Source of the DNA: Prevotellaceae bacterium | GTDB taxonomy: Bacteria; Bacteroidota; Bacteroidia; Bacteroidales; UBA932 | Reading direction: 5' to 3' | DNA: 35,433 bases | Assembly (NCBI GenBank): GCA_031255755.1 | Contig: JAIRRX010000002.1 | Location: 1 to 35,433 of the forward strand | Part shown: piece after piece, positions 1 to 9,152 of the stretch | How the letters are laid out: the number at the start of each line of letters is the position of its first letter | How positions within the stretch are numbered: position 1 is the first letter of the stretch | Program-made: the position numbers and the translations under genes | The notes under the pieces: generated by a model | The model's input: the letters and a program-made list of their open reading frames with translations, nothing else | What the model was told of the DNA's origin: nothing | The model's database searches: none

Positions 1-107
1 TTGTAGATTAATGATATTTTTCAGAATTTAGTAATAAAAAATAAATTATTTAACAAGAATTTCGTATAAAAATAGTAATTTTGCTCAAAATTAAAATCTT
101 TATAGTA

Positions 108-1223
108 ATGAAAATTAAAAAAACCAATGTAGCGCTTCCTGCAATTCATGAAATGGGAAGAAAAATACAGCAGTTAAGCGCAGAAACAGGACAGGAATAT
201 TTATTTTTGCAACGCGGAATCAATTCGGTTGTAAATATTGAACTTAACGAAGTTGTAAAAAGTATTGATTTCAACAGCAAAGAGATACAGACATATCCGC
301 CAAGTCAGGGTCGTGCCGAATTGCGCGAAGCCATAAATAATGAATATTTCGGCGGAAAAACCGATATTTCATGTATATCAATTTGTGGCGGAGGCATGCC
401 CGGTATTGATAATGCCTTTCAAATTACGGATGTGCGTAAAATTTATCTTCCTGTTTATCACTGGGGAAATTATCATAATGCAATGAAAATCCGTAAAATC
501 GAATACGCTGAATATGATTCATTTGAAAGTTTGAACAAAATAATCAGCGATATTAAAGATTGCGCCGTACTGCTGGGCGACCCGGGAAATCCTTTCGGAA
601 ATAAATATGATGAAAATGAGATATTTGCAATGATAAAAAAACTTAACGACAATGGAACGGTTGTTTTCTACGACAGCCCGTACAGACGAGTTTTTTATGA
701 CAAAAACGACAATTTTTATCAACGCCTTTTGGATATTGACAACCTTGTGATACTTGACAGTTTCAGCAAATCGCTCGGGCTGAGCGGACAGCGTTTGGGT
801 TTTGTTCACAGCAAAAATGCCGAGTTTAATCATGAAATGGCTGTACGCCTTGCTTTTGCTACAAACGGAACAAATGCATTCGCACAAATTCTTGTAGAAA
901 AATTGCTTACTACCGAAGCCGGCAAAAAAGCCGTAACCGATTTCAAAACAACAACAGTCGCGGAAATAACAAAAAATATAAAATATCTCAAAGAAGCGGG
1001 ATTTATTGCAAACGAATTTTATCATGAATCTGTTCCCATAGGAATTTTTGCGATTGTAAATGTAAGTGAAGACGTTTTACTCGAAAACAGAATAGGAAGC
1101 GTGTCGCTTTCAAAGTTTACGCTGTCGCATAAACAGGAAGCATCTAAATATTCGCGTGTTTGCGTTTCCGTAAATCACAACAAGTTTGTGGAATTTTTTG
1201 AGAATATGAAAGCAAAAATATAA
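108..1223 (+). CDS. PLP-dependent aminotransferase, class I/II fold
   Basis: ORF 81..1223; the first listed start (81) is TTG, and an ATG at 108 is more likely. Protein has GDPGNPFGN and the PLP-lysine context DSFSKSLGLSGQRLGF. Confidence 0.85.
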   Translation: MKIKKTNVALPAIHEMGRKIQQLSAETGQEYLFLQRGINSVVNIELNEVVKSIDFNSKEIQTYPPSQGRAELREAINNEYFGGKTDISCISICGGGMPGIDNAFQITDVRKIYLPVYHWGNYHNAMKIRKIEYAEYDSFESLNKIISDIKDCAVLLGDPGNPFGNKYDENEIFAMIKKLNDNGTVVFYDSPYRRVFYDKNDNFYQRLLDIDNLVILDSFSKSLGLSGQRLGFVHSKNAEFNHEMAVRLAFATNGTNAFAQILVEKLLTTEAGKKAVTDFKTTTVAEITKNIKYLKEAGFIANEFYHESVPIGIFAIVNVSEDVLLENRIGSVSLSKFTLSHKQEASKYSRVCVSVNHNKFVEFFENMKAKI

Positions 1224-1393
1224 TTAATAGGAATGTAATCGTTTTGGAATTAATAAGTTTGTGTAGATATTAATAATAAAAGCACGCTTAACATGACTTA
1301 TTGGCGTGTGTTTTATTTTAAAAATCAATTCAACGTATATTGAGAATTATTATCAAAAAATTCGTATATTAGCGTTGTCAAAAAACAAAAACG

Positions 1394-2371
1394 ATGCAAT
1401 TACAAACTGAAACAGAAATAAAACCTTTTGCAGAAAAGATAAGCCATGCAGACAAAATTCTGATGCTTGGCTCATGTTTTACAAACAGCATCGGCGAACG
1501 TTTGCAACATGCAAAATTTGACGTTTACATCAATCCGTTTGGTGTTATTTACAATCCTTTTTCAATTACAAACAGCATACAATTGTTGATTGCAAATACA
1601 AAAATTACCGAAAGTGATTTACTGCAAAATAACGGACTGTATTATAATTTCGATTATCATACTTCGTTTTCAGCGATTACAAAACAGTCTGCTTTGGACA
1701 AAATGAACGAAGCAAACCAACAAGGTTCGGAATTCCTGAAAAAAGCAACACATATAATAATAACTTTCGGCTCGGCAATTTCTTATAAGTACAAAAAACA
1801 TAATAAGATAGTTGCAAACTGTCATAAAATTCCTGCCTGTGAATTTGAAAAAATCAATTTAAAAATTGATAATATTGTTGAAACAGTAAACACAGCCATA
1901 AAAAATATTCGCAATATAAATAATGATATAAATTTTATCTTTACAGTAAGTCCTGTCAGGCATTTAGGTGATGGAACACATGAAAATCAGTTGAGTAAAT
2001 CGCGTTTGTTAATTGCAACGGATGAAATTTGCAGAAGTAACAGTCGTTGTCAATATTTTCCCGCTTATGAAATTATGATGGATGAACTGCGCGATTATCG
2101 TTTTTATGCAGATGACATGTTGCATCCTTCAAATCTTGCAATTAATTATATCTGGACAAAATTTTCAGTTGCTGCAATAAATGCCGAATCTTTGAAAATA
2201 ATTAATGAAATAAAAAAGATATTAGCGGCAAAGTCGCATAAAGTATTTAATCCTGATAGCGATGAACATCGCAAATTTTTGAAAGCATGTTTTGAAAAAA
2301 CCGTACAACTGCAAACAAAATATCCGTTTTTAAATCTGACCGAAGAATTGGAATATTTCAGTTCATCATGA
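1394..2371 (+). CDS. GSCFA domain-containing protein
   Basis: N-terminal LGSCFTNSIGERL matches the motif that names the GSCFA family; later TVSPVRHLGDG and DDMLHPSNLA. Confidence 0.9.
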   Translation: MQLQTETEIKPFAEKISHADKILMLGSCFTNSIGERLQHAKFDVYINPFGVIYNPFSITNSIQLLIANTKITESDLLQNNGLYYNFDYHTSFSAITKQSALDKMNEANQQGSEFLKKATHIIITFGSAISYKYKKHNKIVANCHKIPACEFEKINLKIDNIVETVNTAIKNIRNINNDINFIFTVSPVRHLGDGTHENQLSKSRLLIATDEICRSNSRCQYFPAYEIMMDELRDYRFYADDMLHPSNLAINYIWTKFSVAAINAESLKIINEIKKILAAKSHKVFNPDSDEHRKFLKACFEKTVQLQTKYPFLNLTEELEYFSSS

Positions 2372-3098
2372 TTTTTATATCAATTTTGCCGCTGTACATT
2401 ACCTGTTTGGATGCGGCTTGTTCGGCTTCTTTTTTAGATGCGCCGTAACCTTCGCCGAGAATTGTTTCGCCATCAAACAAAATAGCTCTAAACCTGTTAG
2501 AACACGGAACGGTAGATTCTTCATAACATTCAAAAATCAGTTTTGACTTGTTTTTTTGTCCCCATTCAAGTATTTTGCTTTTGTAATCAACTTCTTCTTC
2601 GATTAGCTTATTTATATCAACAAATTTAAGAAACTGTTTTATAAATATTTTTTTCGTAGTTTCGTAGCCGAAATCAATTAGCATAGCGCCGTGTATTGCT
2701 TCAAAAATATTTCCTGCTGCTCCTTTTGCCTGCTTATTACGACTTTGATGTTGCGTCATCAGTTTCATTAGACCGCTTTGCTGCGATAAAAAATTCAGAC
2801 TTTTACGGCTTACTATTTTTGCACGCATTTTTGTGAGAAAACCTTCCTGCTTACCGGGAAACTGATTGAAAAGATATTCGGCAACAATACTGCCTACGAC
2901 CGCATCGCCAAGATATTCCAAACGTTCATTCGTTCTGGTTTTTTTATTTTTATTATAAACCAAATCCGACCTTTGAGTAAATGCAATTTTGTACAGATTA
3001 ATGTTATTAGGATATTTTCCCAATATTTTCTTTAAGCTGGTATATAATTGCTTATCTTCGGAAAAGTTGACTATTATTGATTTAACAAATGATACCAA
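2358..3098 (-). CDS. rnc: Ribonuclease III
   Basis: NERLEYLGDAVVGSIVAEYL signature, second motif GNIFEAIHGAMLID, C-terminal dsRBD-like GEGYGASKKEAEQAASKQ; located downstream of acpP-fabF. Confidence 0.93.
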   Translation of the reverse strand: MVSFVKSIIVNFSEDKQLYTSLKKILGKYPNNINLYKIAFTQRSDLVYNKNKKTRTNERLEYLGDAVVGSIVAEYLFNQFPGKQEGFLTKMRAKIVSRKSLNFLSQQSGLMKLMTQHQSRNKQAKGAAGNIFEAIHGAMLIDFGYETTKKIFIKQFLKFVDINKLIEEEVDYKSKILEWGQKNKSKLIFECYEESTVPCSNRFRAILFDGETILGEGYGASKKEAEQAASKQVMYSGKIDIKIMMN

Positions 3099-3101
3099 TG
3101 T

Positions 3102-4355
3102 TTAATCTAATTTCTTAAGGATTATTGCCGCATTATGTCCGCCAAAACCGAATGTATTGCTTAAAGTTACGTTAACTTTGCGTGATTGTGCCTTGTTAAG
3201 AGTCAGATTAAATACTTCGTAATCTATCTGTTCATCCGGAGTTTCAAAATTAATTGTCGGCGGTATAATTTGATTTTTAATAGCGTAAATACAAGCCAGA
3301 GCTTCAAGAGCGCCTGCTGCGCCAAGCAAATGTCCTGTCATTGATTTTGTTGAACTTATATTTATTTTGGAAACATTTTCGCCGAATACTTTATGTATTG
3401 CTTTGAGTTCTGCAATATCGCCAAGTGGCGTAGATGTTCCGTGAACATTGATATAATCAATATCCTCAATTTTAAGATTGGAATCTTCGAGGGCTGTTTG
3501 CATAACGCTTGCCGCGCCAAGACCTTCGGGATGAGGCGCTGTGAGATGATATGCATCAGCAGACATTCCGCCGCCCATAACTTCGGCATAAATTTTAGCT
3601 CCGCGTGCTTTTGCGTGTTCATATTCTTCAAGAATAAGCCCTGCTGCGCCTTCGCCTATTACAAATCCATCGCGATTTTTATCAAACGGACGTGAAGCCG
3701 TTTTATAATTATCATTATTGACCGACAAAGCCTGCATTGAGTTAAACCCTCCGACTCCTGCTTCATTAACAGCCGATTCCGAACCTCCTGCAACCATAAT
3801 AATTGCACGTCCGCGTCTTATATGGTTCATTGCTTCGATAAGCGCGTGTGTTGATGATGCGCACGCTGAAACTGTTGCATAATTTGGTCCACAAAATCCA
3901 TGTTTTATAGAAATGTATCCTGCGCAAATATCTGCAATCATTTTAGGAACAAAAAAAGGGCTAAAACGAGGTATTCCGCCACCTTCAAGAAAGCCCTTTA
4001 CTTCATCAAAGAAAGTACGAATACCTCCTATACCTGACGCCCAAACAACTCCGATTCTAAAAGGGTCTGCCGATTCTTTACTTATTCCTGCATCTGCAAT
4101 AGCCTGATCGGCGGCAATCATGCCAAACTGCGAATACAAATCGTGTTTGCGAACCTCTTTACGGTCGAAGTAGTCAGCGGGATTGTAATTTTTTACTTCA
4201 CAAGCAAATTTTGTTTTGAAATTGGTCGTGTCAAAATAAGTTATCAAGTCGGCGCCACTTACGCCTTCTATCAGGTTGTCAAAAAAATCATTTACATTGT
4301 TTCCTAACGGATTTATTGTTCCTATACCTGTTACTACAACTCTTTTTAATTCCAT
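3102..4355 (-). CDS. fabF: Beta-ketoacyl-ACP synthase II
   Basis: RRVVVTGIGTINPLGNN start, active-site VSACASSTHALIEA, NVHGTSTPLGD, SMTGHLLGAAGALEA, NTFGFGGHNAAIIL. Confidence 0.97.
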   Translation of the reverse strand: MELKRVVVTGIGTINPLGNNVNDFFDNLIEGVSGADLITYFDTTNFKTKFACEVKNYNPADYFDRKEVRKHDLYSQFGMIAADQAIADAGISKESADPFRIGVVWASGIGGIRTFFDEVKGFLEGGGIPRFSPFFVPKMIADICAGYISIKHGFCGPNYATVSACASSTHALIEAMNHIRRGRAIIMVAGGSESAVNEAGVGGFNSMQALSVNNDNYKTASRPFDKNRDGFVIGEGAAGLILEEYEHAKARGAKIYAEVMGGGMSADAYHLTAPHPEGLGAASVMQTALEDSNLKIEDIDYINVHGTSTPLGDIAELKAIHKVFGENVSKINISSTKSMTGHLLGAAGALEALACIYAIKNQIIPPTINFETPDEQIDYEVFNLTLNKAQSRKVNVTLSNTFGFGGHNAAIILKKLD

Positions 4356-4402
4356 AGTTCTATCAAAATTACGCTTAATGAAATAAATCTAATTTTACAA
4401 AT

Positions 4403-4639
4403 TTAAGCCTTTTTGCCTTCGATGTAAGCAATAGCATCGCCTACGGTTGTGATTTTTTCTGCATCTTCGTCCGGAATCTGCACCCCAAATTCTTTTTCAA
4501 ATTCCATAATCAATTCAACAGTATCAAGTGAATCCGCACCAAGATCGTTTGTAAAACTTGCTGTAGGTGTTACTTGCTTTTCGTCAACTCCTAATTTGTC
4601 AACGATGATTTCTGTTACTTTAGATACAATTTCTGCCAT
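4403..4639 (-). CDS. acpP: Acyl carrier protein
   Basis: 78 aa acidic protein with phosphopantetheine site [10 protein letters not shown]; upstream of fabF. Confidence 0.97.
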   Translation of the reverse strand: MAEIVSKVTEIIVDKLGVDEKQVTPTASFTNDLGADSLDTVELIMEFEKEFGVQIPDEDAEKITTVGDAIAYIEGKKA

Positions 4640-4758
4640 AACTTTTTGTTTTAGTTAATAATTTCGTTTAATATATATGTTATTTAAAAATTTTCTATTA
4701 AAATTGCACTCTGTTTTTCAAGCATCGTATTTGAGGCTTTTGCTACAATTTCAGCCCG

Positions 4759-4766
4759 CAAATATA
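4759..4766 (-). promoter_or_regulatory. Bacteroidota-type -7 element (TATATTTG) upstream of acpP-fabF-rnc
   Basis: Minus strand reads TATATTTG, matching TAnnTTTG, about 120 bp upstream of the acpP start. Confidence 0.5.
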
Positions 4767-4818
4767 AGTATAATTTTTTAAATAGAAACTTTTTAAAATC
4801 AAAACACTGAAAATAACT

Positions 4819-5397
4819 ATGTTGAAAATTAAGAATATTGCCATTTTTGCCTCCGGTAACGGAAGTAATGCAGAAAATATTATAAAATATTTTGAAAATA
4901 CCGCAACAGGAAAGGTAAAAACAGTACTGTGTAACGTTCCGAATGCTTATGTATTAACGCGAGCAAACGCTTTGGGCGTTCATTCGGCAGTTTTTTCGAG
5001 AGATGAATTTTACAACTCGGATAAAATAATAAACATTCTACAACACAAACAAATTGACTTTATAGTTTTAGCAGGATTTTTATGGCTTATTCCTGAAAGC
5101 ATAATCAAATTTTACAGCAATAAAATAGTCAATATTCATCCTGCTTTGCTTCCGAATTACGGCGGCAGAGGAATGTATGGCAATAATGTTCACAAAGCCG
5201 TCATTGCCGACAAAAACAAAGAATCCGGAATTACAGTTCATTATGTAAATGAAAAGTATGATGATGGCAGTATTATTTTTCAGGCAAAATGTGAAATCAG
5301 CGAAACCGATACTCCGGAGACTCTTGCGCAAAAAATTCATGCATTAGAATACCGATATTTTCCTGAAATAATAGAATCGCTATTGATGAAATTATAA
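4819..5397 (+). CDS. purN: Phosphoribosylglycinamide formyltransferase
   Basis: IAIFASGNGSNAENI, LAGFLWLIP, NIHPALLPNYGGRGMYG, GITVHYVNEKYDDGSIIFQ. Confidence 0.95.
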   Translation: MLKIKNIAIFASGNGSNAENIIKYFENTATGKVKTVLCNVPNAYVLTRANALGVHSAVFSRDEFYNSDKIINILQHKQIDFIVLAGFLWLIPESIIKFYSNKIVNIHPALLPNYGGRGMYGNNVHKAVIADKNKESGITVHYVNEKYDDGSIIFQAKCEISETDTPETLAQKIHALEYRYFPEIIESLLMKL

Positions 5398-5611
5398 ATA
5401 TTCTCGTATTGCTTGTGAATTAAGTTGATTGATAACGGATAATTAAGTAAAAATAAGTTTCAATAAAATCATCTTTACCATTTTAATATTTATAGCAAAA
5501 TATTATTTTTTTGCTGTTTAAAATTATATTTCCTTTATGCTTGCCTGATAATGTGAGTATTGTGTTTATTATTATTTTATGTTATGTGTTTTTCATTTTC
5601 AACAAAAATAT

Positions 5612-5619
5612 TACCTTTG
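5612..5619 (+). promoter_or_regulatory. Bacteroidota-type -7 element (TACCTTTG) upstream of fabG
   Basis: Matches TAnnTTTG about 34 bp upstream of the fabG ATG. Confidence 0.55.
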
Positions 5620-5652
5620 TATCAAACTATATTAATAATTAAAGTATAAATT

Positions 5653-6399
5653 ATGAAATTACTGGAAGGAAAAACAGCTATTATTACGGGTGCAGCCCGT
5701 GGAATAGGAAAGGCTATTGCTGTTAAACTTGCTTCGGAAGGAGCAAACATCGCATTTACCGATTTGTTTATTGATGACAACGCAAAAGCAACGGAAAAAG
5801 AAATCGAATCGTTTGGGGTAAAAGTTAAAGCCTATGCATCAAATGCGGCAAACTTTGAGGAAACTCACAATGTTGTAGAAGAAATTTTAAAAGATTTCGG
5901 CAGAATTGATATCCTTGTGAACAATGCAGGAATTACCAAAGATGGACTTATGATGCGCATGAGCGAAGCGCAATGGGATGCGGTATTGACGGTAAATTTA
6001 AAATCGGCATTCAACTTTATTCATGCCTGCACTCCTATTATGATGCGTCAAAAAGCAGGAAGTATTATAAATATGTCAAGCGTTGTTGGTGTCAGCGGCA
6101 ATGCAGGACAGTGTAATTATTCGTCAAGTAAGGCGGGAATGATAGGTTTGGCAAAATCTATTGCTCAGGAACTTGGTTCGCGCGGAATAAGAGCAAACTG
6201 TATCGCTCCGGGATTTATTATTACCGAAATGACCGACAAACTCCCCGAAGATGTAAAAAAAGGATGGGCGGAAAAAATTCCCTTGAGACGTGGCGGAACT
6301 ACCGAAGATGTTGCAAATGTTTGTCTGTTTTTGGCATCAGATCTTTCATCGTATGTAAGCGGACAGGTTATAAACTGCTGCGGCGGAATGAACATGTAA
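5653..6399 (+). CDS. fabG: 3-oxoacyl-[ACP] reductase (SDR family)
   Basis: Rossmann motif TGAARGIGKAIA, NNAGITKDGLMMRM, catalytic YSSSKAGMIG, APGFIITEMT. Confidence 0.93.
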   Translation: MKLLEGKTAIITGAARGIGKAIAVKLASEGANIAFTDLFIDDNAKATEKEIESFGVKVKAYASNAANFEETHNVVEEILKDFGRIDILVNNAGITKDGLMMRMSEAQWDAVLTVNLKSAFNFIHACTPIMMRQKAGSIINMSSVVGVSGNAGQCNYSSSKAGMIGLAKSIAQELGSRGIRANCIAPGFIITEMTDKLPEDVKKGWAEKIPLRRGGTTEDVANVCLFLASDLSSYVSGQVINCCGGMNM

Positions 6400-6457
6400 G
6401 CCTGATTTGCGTTTTGCAAAAAACAGAAACGATTTGGCAGACATTTATCTTCTTACG

Positions 6458-6501
6458 AAAACCTGATATTGAGACATGGTTGTTTCAAGTCAGGTTTTTT
6501 T
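6458..6501 (+). terminator. Rho-independent terminator downstream of fabG
   Basis: AAACCTGA..TTGAGAC..GTTTCAA..TCAGGTTTTTTT: nested inverted repeat followed by a T run. Confidence 0.75.
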
Positions 6502-6829
6502 GCGGATAAGATAAACGGAATGAATTACTGTTTCCTGTTCTATATAACGGAAACGACCATCGAAGTGTAGCGTTATTAATAAGCGTTTTTTTAGATTTTT
6601 TTGTAATATTTTCTCATTATTCAAATATTTTTTATCATTGCAATAGCGCAATGTCATGTAAAAAGAGAAGAATAAGTACATCTTTGCTTAGCGGGACGCC
6701 GAAGCAATTCATAGAAAAACATCATTTATAAATGTCGTTCCGAAGAGGTATAGTTTTATAAAATTTATAGGAATCATGTATTGCTGTTGAAAATTGCTGC
6801 TGTGTAAATTAAAAATCCGTCAGCAAATT

Positions 6830-6837
6830 TACTTTTG
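6830..6837 (+). promoter_or_regulatory. Bacteroidota-type -7 element (TACTTTTG) upstream of the 7TM-HD gene
   Basis: Matches TAnnTTTG 47 bp upstream of the ATG at 6884. Confidence 0.55.
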
Positions 6838-6883
6838 TAATTTAATTTTTATTACTTTTACACAGCAATAAACAAAAATTTAT

Positions 6884-8932
6884 ATGACAACAACCGATAT
6901 AAATATAATCAAATCATGGAAAAAACTTGCGCTTTTCGCAGTAGCAAGCGTTTTGCTTATACTGTCGTTACCGCACAATTCTGCTTTTCATTATGAATTT
7001 CAAAAAGGTAAGGAATGGATGTCGGAAGATATTATTACTCCGTTCGATTTCCCAATATATAAAACAGCCGAAGAACTGTCTGCCGACCGCCGTAAAATAA
7101 TGGAAACATATAAGCCATATTTTCAATATGATGTATCAATCGAGCAGCAACAGTTAAGCATGTTTTCATCTATCATGGAAACACAAATCGACCAAAAATA
7201 TTATCACGAAAAAAATATCCTGCTTAATTTACTGAAAAATGTCTATCAACGCTATATAGTTCAAAAAAATGATATTCCGACAATATTTACAAATCGTTCG
7301 CAACTTGTAATATCTGTTATTAAAAACAATATTTATGAAGATTATCCAATATCCGAAATTTTTACTCCCGACGAAGCTTACGAATATATTTATTCACAAT
7401 TTGAAAAAGATACAGACGCCACAGTGCGACAGTACATGTTTTCCAAAATAAACCTGCACAATTACTTACAGACAAATATCACGTTCGACGAAACTGTAAC
7501 TAACAAAATTAAAGATCAACTTATCGAAAATATCTCAATAACCAAAGGCATTGTACCTGCCGAAACAAAATTGATTGCCAAAGGCGAAACTATAAATTCA
7601 AAAAATATTGAAATTCTTGAATCATTCAAAAAAGAATATAAAAATGCAGGGTTTGTCGGCAGTTTACAATTGGTGCTATTAGGACAAATTTTACTTGTAA
7701 TTATATGTCTGCTACAACTTTATTTAATACTTAAATGGTATCAGCCCGAAATTTTTAACCGTACTCAAAATCTTGTTTTTATTCTTCTGCTGATTATTGT
7801 TTCGGTTTTCGGTTCAATACAGGTTATACAGTCAAACGCAAACATTTATTTTGTCCCGCTTACTCTTGTTCCTATTTATATAGGTACGTTTTTTCGTTCG
7901 CGCACTGCAATATTTATATACATGACAATTATCATGCTTGTATTTCTTTATGCGCCAAACAGTTTTGAGTTTGCTTTTGTATCTCTTGCGGCAGGTATAA
8001 TATCCGTTTCGCAGTTTCGCACGTGGTATCGTCGAGGGCGAATGTTTATTGCAATCGGACTGATATTTCTGTTTTATTCGTTAGCGTACATTGCTGTTTG
8101 TCTTATAAGAGATGGACTGTTTGAAAATATAGATTTAAATACACTGCTCATATTCGGCATAAATGCAATATTTGTGCTATTTGGCTGTCAACTGATTTAT
8201 GTTTTTGAAAAGATTTTCGGCTTTTTGTCGAACAGTACATTAATGGAACTTTCGGATACAAATCGAATATTGTTACGTCAACTTGCCGAAAAAGCGCCCG
8301 GCACTTTTCAACATTCAATGCAGGTTGCAAATCTTGCAGAAGAAGTAATGCTCCAAATCAGCGGCGAAAGTTTACTTGTGCGAGTGGGCGCGTTGTATCA
8401 TGATATTGGGAAAATCATGCATCCAGAATATTTTATTGAAAATCAACAGATAGCAGGAACATCTATACACGAAAATCTGAAACCCGAAGAAAGCGCAAAA
8501 ATCATTATAAAACACGTAGAAGACGGCATAGCCCTTGCAAAAAAATATAATCTTCCCAATAAAATAATTGATTTTATCAAAACTCATCATGCCAAATCAA
8601 ACACTCGTTATTTTCTGTCAAAATACAAAGAGCAGCATCCTGATGCGACTGATTTTTCTGCATTTACATATCCCGGACCAAATCCTTATGATAAAGAACT
8701 TGCAGTATTGATGATGGCAGATTCTATCGAAGCGGCTTCGCGCAGTTTGCAAACAATAACAACCGAAAGCATAAGCGATTTGGTAGAAAATATTACAGAT
8801 TATCAAATTTCAAACGGCTATCTTAACAGTTCCGATTTGACATTCAAAGAACTTACGCTTGCAAAGGAAATATTCAAATCAAAATTAAAAAATATTTATC
8901 ACGCAAGAATTGAGTATCCAAATCAAAAATAG
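6884..8932 (+). CDS. 7TM receptor with intracellular HD domain (PgpH-like HDIG phosphohydrolase, putative c-di-AMP phosphodiesterase)
   Basis: N-terminal TM segment, large extracytoplasmic region, multiple TM helices in the middle, C-terminal HD domain with HSMQVANLAEE, LYHDIGKI and KTHHAKSNTRYF. Confidence 0.88.
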   Translation: MTTTDINIIKSWKKLALFAVASVLLILSLPHNSAFHYEFQKGKEWMSEDIITPFDFPIYKTAEELSADRRKIMETYKPYFQYDVSIEQQQLSMFSSIMETQIDQKYYHEKNILLNLLKNVYQRYIVQKNDIPTIFTNRSQLVISVIKNNIYEDYPISEIFTPDEAYEYIYSQFEKDTDATVRQYMFSKINLHNYLQTNITFDETVTNKIKDQLIENISITKGIVPAETKLIAKGETINSKNIEILESFKKEYKNAGFVGSLQLVLLGQILLVIICLLQLYLILKWYQPEIFNRTQNLVFILLLIIVSVFGSIQVIQSNANIYFVPLTLVPIYIGTFFRSRTAIFIYMTIIMLVFLYAPNSFEFAFVSLAAGIISVSQFRTWYRRGRMFIAIGLIFLFYSLAYIAVCLIRDGLFENIDLNTLLIFGINAIFVLFGCQLIYVFEKIFGFLSNSTLMELSDTNRILLRQLAEKAPGTFQHSMQVANLAEEVMLQISGESLLVRVGALYHDIGKIMHPEYFIENQQIAGTSIHENLKPEESAKIIIKHVEDGIALAKKYNLPNKIIDFIKTHHAKSNTRYFLSKYKEQHPDATDFSAFTYPGPNPYDKELAVLMMADSIEAASRSLQTITTESISDLVENITDYQISNGYLNSSDLTFKELTLAKEIFKSKLKNIYHARIEYPNQK

Positions 8933-9085
8933 ATTATAATCAAGTAAAAATATGATAGTTAAGTTTCTTTTTGCCTTTGCAAACAGATGAAACAATCCGA
9001 ACTTGCTATTATTTATGGATTATGCTTCTATCGTTTTTTTGCATCGAAACGATAATAGTAACAGAATATTAAGTTACAGAAAATA

Positions 9086-9120
9086 AAAAAGAGACTGCAT
9101 TTTTTAAGCAATCTCTTTTT
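9086..9120. terminator. Bidirectional terminator between convergent genes
   Basis: AAAAAGAGACTGC..loop..GCAATCTCTTTTT. The single non-Watson-Crick position is G-U in the minus-strand transcript. Lies between the + gene ending at 8932 and the - gene ending at 9153. Confidence 0.7.
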
Positions 9121-9152
9121 CAAAAAAATATTCCAAATTTTATCCCGCAATC

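Noticed and set aside
519-1025. 168 aa minus-strand ORF opposite the aminotransferase
   Set aside because: Fully antisense to a well-supported gene; Cys/Phe-rich low-plausibility composition, a shadow ORF of an AT-rich genome.
1280-1320. Hairpin GCACGC..GCGTGT after the aminotransferase gene
   Set aside because: Only 6 bp with a G-T pair and a 16-nt loop; too weak to call a terminator.
5494-5515. AGCAAAA..TTTTGCT hairpin after purN
   Set aside because: AT-only-like stem expected by chance in this composition; no strong T tract after the stem.
6490-6681. 63 aa minus-strand ORF downstream of fabG
   Set aside because: Overlaps a terminator T-run and hairpins; no credible protein features.
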